DNA of 64,000 nucleotides from the NCBI GenBank assembly GCA_027625915.1, contig JANTQA010000051.1, forward strand, positions 4,092,501 through 4,156,500. The letters are read 5' to 3'. The notes beneath the pieces are model-generated. The model was not told the origin of the DNA, ran no database searches, and worked only from the letters and a program-made list of their open reading frames with translations. The position numbers were made by a program, and so were the translations under genes. Shown in pieces: positions 33,184 to 45,273 of the stretch (its first letter is position 1; each line of letters opens with the position of its first letter). This DNA is from Anaeramoeba flamelloides. Lineage: Eukaryota > Metamonada > Anaeramoebidae.

Positions 33184-36100
33184 ATGTCTGAAAATTCTGC
33201 GCAACTAGATTGCTTCTATATCTTTAATTCCTTTTGGAGTGATTCTGATGAAACTGAACATGAAAAAATTATTTGTTTTCTTCCTTCACAAAAAACCTTA
33301 AATACAAAAATGCTGATGATTGGCCTTGCAGAAGGGCTTATAAACTTTACAAGAAATTTTTCTCCAAAGAAGCCTTGTGAAGTTCTTCATCTTAAAAAAT
33401 CAAGACAAGTTTTTTTTGAATGTGAAACTAATTTTTGGATTGTTTTGGTAATTCTCTTGTTCCTTTTTTCTTTTTTCTTTTTTCTGTTTTCTTTTTTATT
33501 TTGGTTTTTTATTTTTATTTTTCTCTTTTCTTATTTTTTTTTTTTTTTTTATTTTTTTTGATTCACTAAACTAAGAGATCCAGAATTAACGAAAGCTTTT
33601 TAAAAACAACTCAACCTAATTTACTTTATTTTCTTTTTTTTGGTTTCAATGAAAAAACAGAAAAACAAAAAGTTTGATTTAAAATCTTGTGATTTACCAT
33701 TAATTAATTAAAATTAAAAAAGAAACAAAAAAATCAAACACTCTCGAATATTGAACAAAAATACCATGATTAATTGATTCAACAAATAAAAAAAAAAAAC
33801 ATAAACAAGTGTAATTTAGGATCACAAAGATCCGCTTGTGGATTAATGTTTGGGATTAAATGGAAATGTTTTTTTATTTGACCTTAATTTTAACCAAGAA
33901 AAGAATTCCAAAGGTTAATTTAGAATGTTTCTTTGACTGGCTAAGTATAATCAATTTTGTGGAAAAAACAAAAAAAAAAATTGATTAGAGCTCTTTCAAA
34001 AAAAGTGCAAACTAAAAGTTTTATTAATTGTTAATTAAACTGCTTAAAATGGGTGAATTATACACTTTGAAGTCCAACTTATAAAACTTTGATTCTTCAC
34101 TTTTTTAAAAACAACCAAACCTTTTTTTTTTTGTAATTTATGGAATGTTCTTATTGAGAAAAAAAACTGGTAAATAATTTTGTAAAACAAACAAAAAATT
34201 TTCCCACCACAATACTGGTATTTGAATTTTAAATGGGAAAATATTTTCAATTCATTTTCATTATTTATCCTTTCTTTTTCAAACAGAGTTTTCCAAGAAG
34301 TAGGTTGCAATTTGGAGGATTTGTTACAAAAAGGAAATTGTAAATGAAGTGAAAATCTTTCCCATTTATAATTCAAATACTAGTAACGTTTAATTTTTCT
34401 CCAATTTTTTGTCTCAATAAAAAGAATGTAGATCAACACTAAAGTAGACTATTGGGTATGAAAACCAGAAGTTACAAGTTTTTTTCAATGTTCGTGTGGT
34501 TGTATAGGTCTATTATTTATTACCAAAGTGAACGAGTTTTGAATTGGCTCACAGACTAGGTTTTAATTTGAAAAAGAAGAGGAAAATTAAAGTTAAAATT
34601 TTAGTTCTTCAAAGATAAAATAGTAAATGTTAAAAGTTCTAGAATTCGTTTTTGAATACTTTTCGAATTTATCATGTATTTTCTTATGGTTCAAAATCAA
34701 AGGGAACAATGTATTGGAAATTTAAATTAGCTTTTCAAAGAAAATTTAACAAAATCCTTTCATAAATTTAACACGAATTAAGAACATTAAATTTGAAAAA
34801 GAACAAAGATCTAATGTATTTCCAAAAAAGTGGGAATATTTTGTTTTATCTATCAAAAAAAAATTCTCTTTGTTAGTAGTTCTATCCGTAAACTGTTAAA
34901 AAAAAAAATTAAGAGGAATATTAATATTGACCTAATTAAAACCTACTTGAGTTAGTACCTATTGGATATATTTGAAAATATATTCTTCAAAATATCCCCA
35001 AAAAATGAAAAAAAAAAAATTAAAACTTTTTTGGACAAAACAATGCAAGACTAAATTTCAATAAAAAATGGACAATACGATAATGATCCAAAGGATTGTT
35101 TAAACAATACAATACAGTTATAAGTTTTTCCTTTGATTGGAAATTTTGTCGGGAACCAAACCTCTTTGGAAAAATGGTTTTGATCAAAAAGAAAACAAAA
35201 AATATCAATTTTCACCATTGAAAAAATATCTTTTAAAATTGAAATCAGAAACTTTTCAGATCTTTTCATCAAAGTAATTTAATACCCATAAATAAATTGA
35301 ATTGTTATTATGAATCAATAAATAAATGTTTAATAACAATTTTGATATTTGAAAATTGATATTAGAATTGAGTTTCAAAAAAATATTTTAAAAATAAATT
35401 TACCCTGCTTTTTTGGTAATAGCTTGTTTTTTCAGACTTTGGATTTAGAGATATTTTTAGCTTTTTTGGAAATAACTTGTAAAATTTAGTCTTTAAAAAA
35501 TTGGGTTTAGTCAAAGAAGAAAAAAAAATAATTTTTAAAAATAAAAGTTTTGTCTTGATTTTAATAAGTTGAGCTTACTTTTACAAACCAAACTTTAAAA
35601 CAAAATAAAAACAAAGGAAAGATATTTCATTCAAAAAGTTCAAAAAGGATTCAGAATATTTTCATTTCTTTTTGAAAAAGCAAATCATCTCTCAAATTTT
35701 AAAAACTTTTTTTTTTTTTATATTTCTAATGCTAATTTAGCCATTTTGATCTTTTACTAATTCTGAATTAGTTATTCAAGGTGTCTAAAAAAAATGATAA
35801 ACTTTGAAATTATCGTAAACTAAACTCCATTTCAAAAAGTCTGACTCGCCACCTCACAACTCGTAAAATTTTTCCAAAAAACAATCTCTAAATTTTGAAT
35901 TTTTGAAATACACACTCACAGAATAAACATTATTATACATAACAATTTTGAAAAAGAGTTTATAACTTTATTAGATATTAATGGGAATTGAAAAAAATAT
36001 TAAAGTTTTCAGTAATTTTTTATTCATTTATAATTGTAAAAAGTTTTAAAATTTTTATATGGCTTAGTGGAGAGATTATTTTCATTTATTTTTTTAATAG

Positions 36101-39100
36101 TCTAAAAAGAATCATATTTTTTCAATTTTAAAATAAAATCAAATATTTCCTTCAAAAGATATAGATAAATTAAATTGAAAAAATGTTTTTTTTTCTGTTT
36201 TTGAAATATTTTTTATCATTTTATTTTTAATCATGCCAGAGTTTGAATGTATTTTTCCTGTTTATTTTTCTACAAATTGGTTTATCATTTATTATTTTTT
36301 CAACCTTAATGTTCAAGATAAAGTTCATTCGTTGTAAATAATTTCAAAAAAAAAAAATACTCCAAAAATATGTTTTTTTTTCAAAAGTCTTGAATTTTGA
36401 AAAGGGGGGATTATTCGAATCTTAATTACTTTAATGGCTATCTTTTCTTAATGACATAAAATTATCATAACTTTGAAAAAATAATTTATAAAAGATGTAT
36501 AACGGGAATCCAATTTGTAGTTTTGACTAATTTTAATTTTCAGAATTTATTTTTTCCTTGTAGTACTGAAATAATAAATTGAAGAAAAAATATATCCTCT
36601 TGTATTCAAGAATAACTAATTTATTAAATCTGATTAATAATTCACTTTTAAAGTATTCGAAAACATATAAAAACATGATATTTCAAAAATTAAAAAAAAT
36701 AAAACCAAAAACTAAAAAAAATTTTGAAACAATTTTTGAAAAGAGCATTACCGATTTTTTATTACTGAACTTTCACTGAAAAAAAGTTGAACGACGAGAT
36801 TTTTTATGAATAATTAAATCCATTTTCAAAGATATTACATGGTCGAAATTTTCTTAGTGATTATTTTTCTTTTCAAAGATCTATTTTTTTCCATATAATC
36901 TTTTGCAAAAAAGAAAATAATAAAATAAAAAAGGAAAAGAAAAAAAAAAAAGTACTAAAGAAAAAAAAAGAAAAAACAAAAAGAAAAAAAATGCTTTAAA
37001 GAAAAAAAAGGATCAAAAAAAAAGAAAAACAAAAATTTGATGAAATTAAACTCAATTCCAAAAATTGGGGCACACCTTCAAAATCAATTTAATTCTAAGA
37101 AAAGTGATATTTGACTCTTAAATAGAAACATTAGATATTAACAATCAATGTAAATAATTTTAAAGTTAATTATTTATCATTTTTTTTTCATTATTTTTTG
37201 ATTTTTGATTTTCAATAATTGGTTTAATTTTTTTTGGATTCTTTTTTTTTCAAAACATTTCGAAAATCTCAAAATCACTTTAAAATGAAATTTAAAAGTT
37301 TTCATTCTGATCACAAAAAAAATTTTTTTTTTTTCTCTCAAAAAGAAAAAAGATTCTTTTTTTTATCGAGAAAAAATTTTTTGAAAAAAAATCATGATAT
37401 GGGGTGCTAGAGCACATTGCCTACAAACAGACCTTATTATCATTAATGAAAGTGTGAATACTGAATGTATTATTAATGATATTATCAAAAAAATCAAATG
37501 AAATTCAACTGGCTAATTCAGAATATGGTGAGTTGAAATGGTTTTTCCAAAAGGATGGAGCTTGTCCACATACTTCAAAAAAAAAACTCAAACTTACTTA
37601 AATCGGGGATGTAATGTTCTGGACCCTTGATCCCCAATTCCACAAGATTTAAATCCAATTGGGAATTTATGGATACTAAACTGAAAAATTGTAACCCAAA
37701 AAACGAAGAAGAATTTTTAAATTTTTCACTAATGTATGGAATACTTTGAGTTGGGAAACCTAAGATAATTAGTAAACTCTATATTTAAAACGATAGATTT
37801 CGTTATCAAAAGACAAGCTGAATCTATTAATAGTTTTTATTAATTTTTCTTTCAATAAAAATGGATTTTTTGGTAACCGTGTTCCAAAAATAGTGGCACA
37901 CTTTTTTTTATTTTTTCTTTTTTATTTTTCGAATTGAATTTTAAATTTACTATAAAATATATAAATAGTATTAATTAAATATTTTCGGGTCTTTTATTAT
38001 TTTAATGTTTAAGTATTATGTATTTTGGAGTATATTTTTATTAATGTAATTTTTTTTTATGTCCCATTTTTTGGAATTGAGTTTATTTTGAAATTAGAAA
38101 AAATGAATCTCATCTAAAATTTAAAATTTTTTTGATATGAATAGTTGTATAAAACTACTCAAAACAAGTTCCAATAACATTATAAAGTGAGTCAACATTT
38201 TTGAAAAATAGTTTTGAAGATTTTAAAAATTAAAATTAAATTGTTGTTATTTTAAGATTTTTAATATATCCAAAATTTTCTCTTTTTCATACTTTTTAAA
38301 AGACATTTTTAAATCAAAAATACTTGTTTATTGCTAAAAAGAAAATGAAAAGCAATTTTTTTGAGAAGATTAAGACGATTTGATTAAAATTTAAAGATAA
38401 AAAGTCTTGGATTTTTCATTCAAAAAAAAATGATGTTCAAAAAAAAAATATTAAATTTAATACCTAACCTTTCAGTTAAGATATTTTTTTTTAACACTAA
38501 TTAAATAAAAAGAACCCAAAAGGCTCAAAAATGAATACTATAAAAAAAAAAAAATATCAATTTTTTTTATTTTAAAGATTACAAAAGTATTTACTATTAA
38601 AATTAAAATTTTCACTTTTTTAAAAAAACAGACAAAATTTTAATGATCATAATTATTTTTATTTATGTTTTTGAAAAGAATCAATGATTGATATTTATCA
38701 GATTATTATTATTTCAAAAAACATTATTATTATTAAAACTAACATATTTTTATTAAATTTGGAGAAAAAAAATTAAAATTTAATTTCAAAATTCCATCTA
38801 AAAATTAAACAAAAAAAAGCAAAACAAATTCTTATCTCCTAATAATTCATTCCATAAAAAAAATATTAATTTTTGAATTTATATTTTTCCTAAAATCAAA
38901 GTAAAATTAAATCTTAATTATTTTTATTTTTTTTTTAAAATGATACCATGTTAGGGTTCATTTTTATAAAACAAACAAAAAAAAAAGGAGCAACCATAAT
39001 TTTTTCTTAATTGAAAAATAAATATAAAAGAAATATTAGTTATCAGACTTTCTGGAAATTTATTAATGTGTTTTCAGTTACTTTTTTAATTGACTTATTT

Positions 39101-40923
39101 GCTTATGTTTTCAAATTAACATTCGAGAAAGTATAGTATAGTATTGAAAAAAATACCTGTAATGAAAATAATCCCTGTCAAGATTTTTAATTGTTTATTA
39201 ATTTTTTCTTAATATATTTTTTCAACTCATAACATTTTATAGATTGAATTTTACCTATATTTTTATAAGTTTTATTTTTTATAATAAGAATAATTAATTT
39301 TCAATACAAAAACGACTATTCCTTGTTTTAAAATTTTTTATTTATTTTTTGTTCCAAAATACCTTTTTCAAATATATATATATCCCAAAAAACTTTTCAT
39401 GTTTGCAATTTAATAAATCTAAATAAATTTAATTATTTCTTTTTTTTTTTTTTACTAATAAAAAAAATAAATAAAAACAAAAAAATATTTTAAATAATTA
39501 GAAAGTAAACTATCCAGTGATTCAAAAAAAAGAAAAAAATGAAAAATCTGAAGAAAAATATAAATCTGATGTCATTCAAGATGAGATACTCCAAAATATC
39601 ATAAAAAATTGTTATGAATATTTTAAATTATTTCATGGGACTTTTACTCAAATTTTAAAAAATTCCTCTCGGGAAATTTTAAGAGAAAAATTACGATTAT
39701 TTGTAGAAAATTATTTTTCTTATATAAATTTTGAGCATATGACTCTTGAAACTGGTTTCATTCCAAAGCTTGATGGGATTCAATTTCTACCCGTTGACAA
39801 GCATATGTTTCTTAGAATCCAATGCTTTATGAATCAAATTGTACAAGTCATGAGATTAATTAAGCACACATTGCTATTATACGATGGTAAACTTGTTTGG
39901 TCATCATTACAAACCAAACATTCTCAATTAATTTATAAATTTATGAATGAGATATATTATCCAACAAAAAATAATAACAATAACGAGAAAGAAAATCAAA
40001 ATAATAACAATAATAACAATAATAGCCAAAATACTCAAAATAATAATACCATTAACAGTGAAAATAACAACAACAACAACAATAATAATAACAACAACAA
40101 CAACAACAACAATTTAAGTAAAAATAGTGTCCAAAATAACATTCAAAATATTAATAATAACAAAATAAACAATAGTAACAATTTAAGTAGTAGCAGTAGC
40201 AGTAGTTTAAATAACCAAGATAACAGCAATAAAAACGAAAATGAGACTAACAATAAATCAAAGCTGTTTAATCAAAACAAAATGTTTCAGCTTCGATCGT
40301 CTTCGTTTCAATTCCCAAATTCATCAGTCCCTGAAAGCATTTCTCTTTCCAAAAAAATTGGATTTAATCTAGGACCAATTGAAATAGAAAACGAAGAAAC
40401 CATGTTTAATGCACCTTATATCCATTTAGGAAAGGGGCCAAGAAATAAAAATGTGCTTGTAATTTTTGATTATGAAAAAACTTCAATTATTTTCATTGTG
40501 GACAAAACAGCAACTAAAAATTTATTATTTTATTCCACATTAAAAAAAAGATATATTAAAGAAATCAAAACAATTAATGATCATATCAAATTACCCCTTT
40601 TAAAACAAGACTCTTCTCATTTTATATACCACAACCAAACCAATTTAGCAGTCAGATATTCTTTATCAGAAAAAAAAAACATTTATAAAAAAATTAATTT
40701 GAATGCCGTAATAAACAATATTTTTAAAGACCTGAAACTCGAAAGTATCAAAAAAAATTATATAATGTTAAATACTAAAAATGATTTTTGGATTGTCGCG
40801 AAAAAGACGAATGAAAGAATGGTGTTCTTTTTAATAGAACAAAAGGGGCTGTCTTTAATAGATGTTCAAAATGAAATCGATACAAAGCTAACTACAGTAC
40901 CCTTTTCTTCAATTTTTATTTAA
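33184..40923 (+). CDS. CCZ1: Vacuolar fusion protein CCZ1, two exons
   Basis: CCZ1 pairs with MON1 to form the guanine nucleotide exchange factor that activates Rab7 on late endosomes. Exon 1, 33184-33447, starts at ATG and encodes the longin-type N-terminus: FYIFNSFW, GLAEGLINFTRNFSPKKPCE, SRQVFFECETNFWIVL (human: GLCEAIVQFTRTFSPSKPAK, NRQFFNEPEENFWMVM). Exon 2, 39502-40923, resumes in phase with KVNYPVIQKKEK (human VRNPIIEKQ), then CYEYFKLFHGTFTQIL, LPVDKHMFLRIQCFMNQI, LLLYDGKLVWSSLQ, a long Asn/Ser-rich insert (about residues 245-335), and the C-terminal part ending FWIVAKKTNERMVFFLIEQK, LTTVPFSSIFI. Total 561 residues (human about 480); the Asn insert explains the excess. The intron has donor GTAATT and acceptor AATTAG. 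Without splicing, exon 1 reads into a T-rich stretch and stops at 33561. Confidence 0.92.
34213..34385. mobile_element. TTACTGGTATTTGAA palindromic MITE, copy 2
   Basis: TACTGGTATTTGAATTTTAA, ATGGGAAA and TTTTCA at the left are mirrored by GAAGTGAAAA, CCCATTTATAATTC and AAATACTAGTA at the right. It matches the 27214 element. Lies inside the CCZ1 intron. Confidence 0.65.
37049..38083 (+). mobile_element. Defective Tc1/mariner-type DNA transposon, copy 2
   Basis: 1035 bp, TA flanks, same ends as the 22671 copy and nearly the same sequence throughout (a few percent differences by eye). Transposase relic signatures: MIWGARAHCLQTDL near 37396 and PIPQDLNPIGNLW near 37634. It shares interrupting stops with copy 1, so both probably derive from an already defective parent moved by a transposase in trans. 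Sits in the CCZ1 intron in the sense direction. Confidence 0.85.
39136..39205 (+). mobile_element. Single diverged arm of the CCGGACATG MITE family
   Basis: TATTGAAAAAAATACCTGT, then AATGAAAATAATCCCTGTCA and AGATTTTTAATTG follow the same order as the 28206 arm. No matching inverted right arm was found, so it is a fragment. Confidence 0.4.
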
Positions 40924-41649
40924 TCTTTTTTATTTTTTAAATATAAATTGTAGCAATGTTTAATTTTTTTTTTTTTTTTATTTTTTTGTTTTTTTTTTTA
41001 AAACCTTCTAAAAAAAAAAATTATTCTATTTATTTTATTTTTTATTTTATTTATTCTAATTCTATTTTATTAAATTTTATTAATTGATCTATTTATCATT
41101 AATCAATAAAATTCCAAACATTATATTTCTTAATTTTTAGAATGAATTTTATTTATTTTGTATTGTTACCGAAAGGGTTATTGACATCAATAAATTACTG
41201 TTTTACATACAATTCTATATTTTATATTATTTATCATTTCTTATTGCATATTCTTTTCTCTGATTGAATAGAGAATAATGAAAGAAAGAAGGATTTCAAT
41301 TTTCAAACCAAAGTTAAAAAGTTAAAAAAATTTTAGTCTCTTACGGATTTAAATCAGATCTTAATATTTTATTTTTGGAATTTTTCAAAAGATAAAATAA
41401 ATTGAATTGTTTGCTGAATGTTGAATTTTTTGAATTCAAATTTTGACTTTTCAGATATCAAATGAAAATAAACTAAATTAGGAAATTTTTGGTATTGCTA
41501 AATTAATTTAAAGGAGAATAATCGTGAAATTTATGATTCGAAGCTTAAATTTCTGAAAGGAAATCTCAGTAAAAGGGTAAGTAGAATGTAATTTACACTT
41601 TCTCCTCAATTAAAAAAAAAAAAAAAAAACAAATTTACAGCACACTTAA

Positions 41650-41821
41650 GGGACTAATCTCTATTAAATTTTTTTACCTAAATTTAATAGAGATTGAGAA
41701 AATTTTTTACCAATTACTTGGATTTGAAAACCTGTTTATTTTGAATATTAAAAATATTTCTTAGATACCGAATCCTTATTTAGAAATTAGTCAAAAAAAA
41801 AATTTAATAGAGACTAGTGCC
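41650..41821. mobile_element. Short palindromic MITE with TTAA target duplication
   Basis: 172 bp between TTAA at 41646-41649 and TTAA at 41822-41825. The ends GGGACTAATCTCTATTAAAT and the complement of ATTTAATAGAGACTAGTGCC are inverted repeats, and the left end folds on itself a second time (AATAGAGATT at about 41680). TTAA duplication is typical of the piggyBac superfamily. Confidence 0.65.
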
Positions 41822-42162
41822 TTAAAACGGTTCAAACAATCAAAAGACTCCAATTAACAAAGAATTTGTAAATAATTGTGATTTTGCAAATTATTTAATT
41901 TTTTGTCATTTTCTTTTTTGTTTTTATTACTTTTTTCCAAATACATAATCTGTTTGGTTTAATCTGAATTTTTTTTATAATGGTTGATAGAAGGTTCAGG
42001 TTGAGTTGGTTAAATAGAAAAATCGCATAATAGTAGATGATGTTAATAGAACCTTTGATCGATTAATAATTGTCAGTGAATTTGACAAATCTAGCAATAA
42101 AATTGTTAGTTCGGCTCATTTCATCATTTTGAACACATGTATATTGTTATTTTATGGCTTTA

Positions 42163-42164
42163 TT

Positions 42165-42233
<69 letters not shown>

Positions 42234-42234
42234 T
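42163..42234. repeat. (TTA)n microsatellite
   Basis: About 20 tandem TTA/ATT units in noncoding DNA. Confidence 0.9.
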
Positions 42235-43889
42235 GAGATAGAAAGTATTAAATAGAAAAACATTTATAGTCTGTAACTGTTATGTAATCTACATTTTTAA
42301 TTTGCAAAAATATAAAAAAGATGATTTTTTTGAGGAGTATTGTATATTTTTAATGTTTCCAAATTCTCAGTATATAGTTTATATGAATGGAATTATTGAA
42401 AACGAAATTTATTACTCTATACTACAACATTACTTCAGATAACTATTTTCTAATAGTTCAATTGTATTTTTTTTATAATTAATTATTATTTAGTATATCC
42501 TATTATTTTATATTGAATGTTTTGGACATACATACTAGGTTGATATAATATAAATAATAATCAGTTATTTTATTTTTGTTTTGTAAAATCTTGGAAAAAC
42601 ATTATAATATTTTTAAAGAGTTGGGTCACTTACTGTGAATTTTTCTCGTACTCAAGGAGGAACCGATCATGAAAAGTGATATTGTGAAAATATACTTCTT
42701 TCAATAACCAAAAAAAAATTTCTTGGAAGAATCTTTTCAAAAAAATACAATTAACAAAAAAAAAAAACAATTAATCGTATCTCAATTTCAAAAAATTTAA
42801 ATAAAAAAAAATAGTTGAAAAGATTTTTCTCAATTTTAAAAAATTAAAATTATCTTCAAAAACAAAAATTCAAATATTTAATAAAAAATTCAAAAAAAAA
42901 AATTATTTGAGTTCAATTACAAATATTCAAAGAACAAAAAAAAATTTAATATTATTTTCGATATCAAAAAATCAAATTTGAATAAAAAAAAAAATTGATT
43001 CTTATTTAAGGTTTCAAAATGTTGTTATTTCTTCAATTTATAACAATTTTTTTTCTTTTAGTTAAAAATAAATTAAATTATATTCCATCTAATTGATGAT
43101 TATTTCCATACCAACCCTAAAATATAATAGAATAAGAATTTTCAATTATTTTTGAGATTAAAATAACTCAATTGAGAAATGAAAAAATACAAAAAAAAAA
43201 AAAAAAAAGAATTTTTTAGCGAAACAGGGTAATTACATCACTACTCTCTTCTTAAAAGAAAGGATAAAATGAAGCACTCTATAAAAAACACAATAGAAAA
43301 AATATTGTCATAGAATCAATATTTCACACATAAATTCTAAATATAGAAAAATTCAAAAAAATAGATAAAGAGTTCCTCTCTGGGTGGGTAAAAAAACAAA
43401 TACTCATAAAAATTAAAAAAATTACAGAGGATATTTCTTCCTATTTCAAACAAAAAAAAATTAATAAAAAATGATTAGAATCATTTATTTTAATTTTTTA
43501 AGTGTTTAATAACAATAAATAAAATTTTTTTAAGCTTTTTTTTTTTCTTTTTGTTTTGAATTCGTAAAAAAAAAAAATTCTTAATACCTAATTGCTTCTT
43601 TGAAAATTGTCCAAAAGTCCTATGTAACTTTTATTATTCATGTATCAAAGACAACAAAAGACAATTTTTTCACTATAAACAGCTTTAAAAAACAAAAAGA
43701 TTGGTATAATTTTTTTTTATTAAAGTATTTTTTGTTTAATATTGATTTTTTTTCCTTTTTGTTTTAGTCAAAATATTATTTTATTTCCATAACTTGATTT
43801 GTAACTTTATAATAAATATCAAGTTTTTATTTGCATATTAAAAGATATTGAAATAATATTTTTTTTTTTTTTTTTCTTGTTCGGTAATA

Positions 43890-44608
43890 CTTAAGGTTTA
43901 AATCTCTGAAATTTGAAAAAAGATTATCTTGTATTGGGTATAGTGACTGGTTAATTTTAGTTTTTTGTAGATCGATCTTGAATTTATTATTGATTTTAAT
44001 AGTGGTTCAAAAACGCTATATTTGACAATTTATATTTTTTTTTTCCAAAATACGAATTGAGAAGTGTAAGGATCATGGACTGGAATGTAAAAAAGAACAA
44101 ATTTATTTTTTTTGGTTCTCGAAATATGAATTGAAGAGTTTAAGATTAATAGATTGGGAAGCTATAAAAAAAATTTAAATTTTTATGTTGTAGAAGTAAA
44201 ATTCTAGTTTACACAAAGCCAATTAACTTCTCAAAAAAATAAATTTTTTAAAAGCTCCCAAATAAAACCAAACGTAATTAAAAATTTCCATCAACAACCC
44301 ACAAACCACATTTTATTGAAACTTACACTTTCAATCTATTGGTCTTTTAATCTTCAATTCAGATTTCGAGAACCCAAAAATCTAAATTTGTTCTTTTATG
44401 CATTCCAGTCTATGATCCTTACACTCCTCAATTCGTATTTCGGAAAAAAAAATAAATTACCTTAAAACTGCCTGTTTTTTTTAACAACTATTAACACCCA
44501 GAATAAATTCAAGATTAAATCTACTAAGAACCAAAATTAGCCAGTCACCACACCCAACATAAGATAATCTTTTTTCAAATTTCATGAGATTGTAAACCTT
44601 AAACAAAA
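43890..44608. repeat. Long inverted repeat (about 280-bp arms)
   Basis: Left arm about 43890-44166 and right arm about 44325-44608 are reverse complements at roughly 85% by eye. Examples: AAAAAAGATTATCTTGTATT against its complement at 44555-44577, GTAAGGATCATGGACTGGAA against 44405-44423, and CTTAAGGTTTA against TAAACCTTAA. The loop is about 160 bp. No clear target duplication. It could be a large foldback element or a hairpin-RNA locus. Confidence 0.7.
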
Positions 44609-44994
44609 TTTCTAAAAGAGTGAAGAAAACTCTATTAGGAAGGAGATCAATTTTTCTGGTTTTGTGATTTGAAACTGTTTGACTCAGATTGGTAAATGAG
44701 TTCTTATGAAAAATAAAATGGTTACTTGTTAACTTTTGAAAACACTCAATCTGTAGTAAACAAGGAATTTTTTTCACAATCTTGCGACAAACAAACCCAA
44801 AGTTTGCATTAAAAAAGTGTTTTGTCTTTGTAAAGTATTGAAAAGTGTATTTAAGTTTTCTGTTATTCCATTTTTATTACCAAAAGCTTTGGTGTTGTTT
44901 TGGATCAAAAAAACTAAAAAAAAATAAAAAAAAACAAAAATAATAAGGCAAAAATTAGGGAATTGTTGTTTGTTTATTGATCGTTCAAGGAAGA

Positions 44995-45273
44995 CTACAT
45001 TTGCTTAACTTTGGGTGGCGCAATAATAATAACAAGATCACCACGAACAAATAAAGAAGGAATTGAACGTGTAGTTCTTTCTTCAATTTCTTCATTTGTA
45101 TTTGGATCGACAGTAACACTTATAGCGGTTTCTTTTGCTTTTGTGATTAATAAATTTGTATGTTCATCGTAAGAGGTTAAAATTCCTTGTACTTCTCGGT
45201 TTCCTCGAAGTTTCACAAGTACCTCTTCCCCTAAACAAAGTCCAACAAGATCTAATGGTTGATTGAAAGTCAT
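44995..45273 (-). CDS. LSM3: U6 snRNA-associated Sm-like protein LSm3
   Basis: LSm3 is a ring subunit of both the nuclear LSm2-8 complex (U6 snRNA 3' end) and the cytoplasmic LSm1-7 complex (mRNA decay). 92 residues from ATG at 45273 to TAG. Sm1 motif: DLVGLCLGEEVLVKLRGNRE, then VQGILTSYDEHTNLLI. Sm2 motif: RSIPSLFVRGDLVIIIAPP. The human protein has IPMLFVRGDGVVLVAPP at the same place and a similar TVDPNTNEEIEE-type linker between motifs. The bases just upstream of the ATG on the coding strand read GTTACTTTTAG, a good 3' splice site. A 5'UTR intron or a short upstream coding exon is possible (human has about ten more N-terminal residues), but I cannot place a donor. Confidence 0.93.
   Translation of the reverse strand: MTFNQPLDLVGLCLGEEVLVKLRGNREVQGILTSYDEHTNLLITKAKETAISVTVDPNTNEEIEERTTRSIPSLFVRGDLVIIIAPPKVKQM

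Larger units (their letters stand above)
33448..39501 (+). other. CCZ1 intron, 6.05 kb, hosting transposons
   Basis: Bounded by conserved protein blocks on both sides with matching phase 0. It carries a MITE (34213-34385), a full-length defective Tc1/mariner copy (37049-38083) and a partial CCGGACATG-family arm (39136-39205). Elsewhere it is AT-rich, with no supported nested gene; small frames such as 36579-36779 look random. Confidence 0.8.
40924..44994. other. Spacer between CCZ1 and LSM3
   Basis: AT-rich. Holds a TTAA-flanked palindromic element (41650-41821), a TTA microsatellite (about 42163-42234) and a 0.7-kb inverted repeat (43890-44608). A short diverged repeat at about 42045-42110 recurs at 46985-47045 and inverted at 60420-60490. 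No gene seen. Confidence 0.6.

Noticed and set aside
33448-33561. C-terminal extension of CCZ1 exon 1 (VILLFLFSFFFFLFSF-like)
   Set aside because: It is the T-rich start of the intron read in frame. The conserved protein continues instead at 39502.
36579-36779. 66-codon Lys/Leu-rich frame in the CCZ1 intron
   Set aside because: Begins at TTG and has no recognisable homology or splice context.
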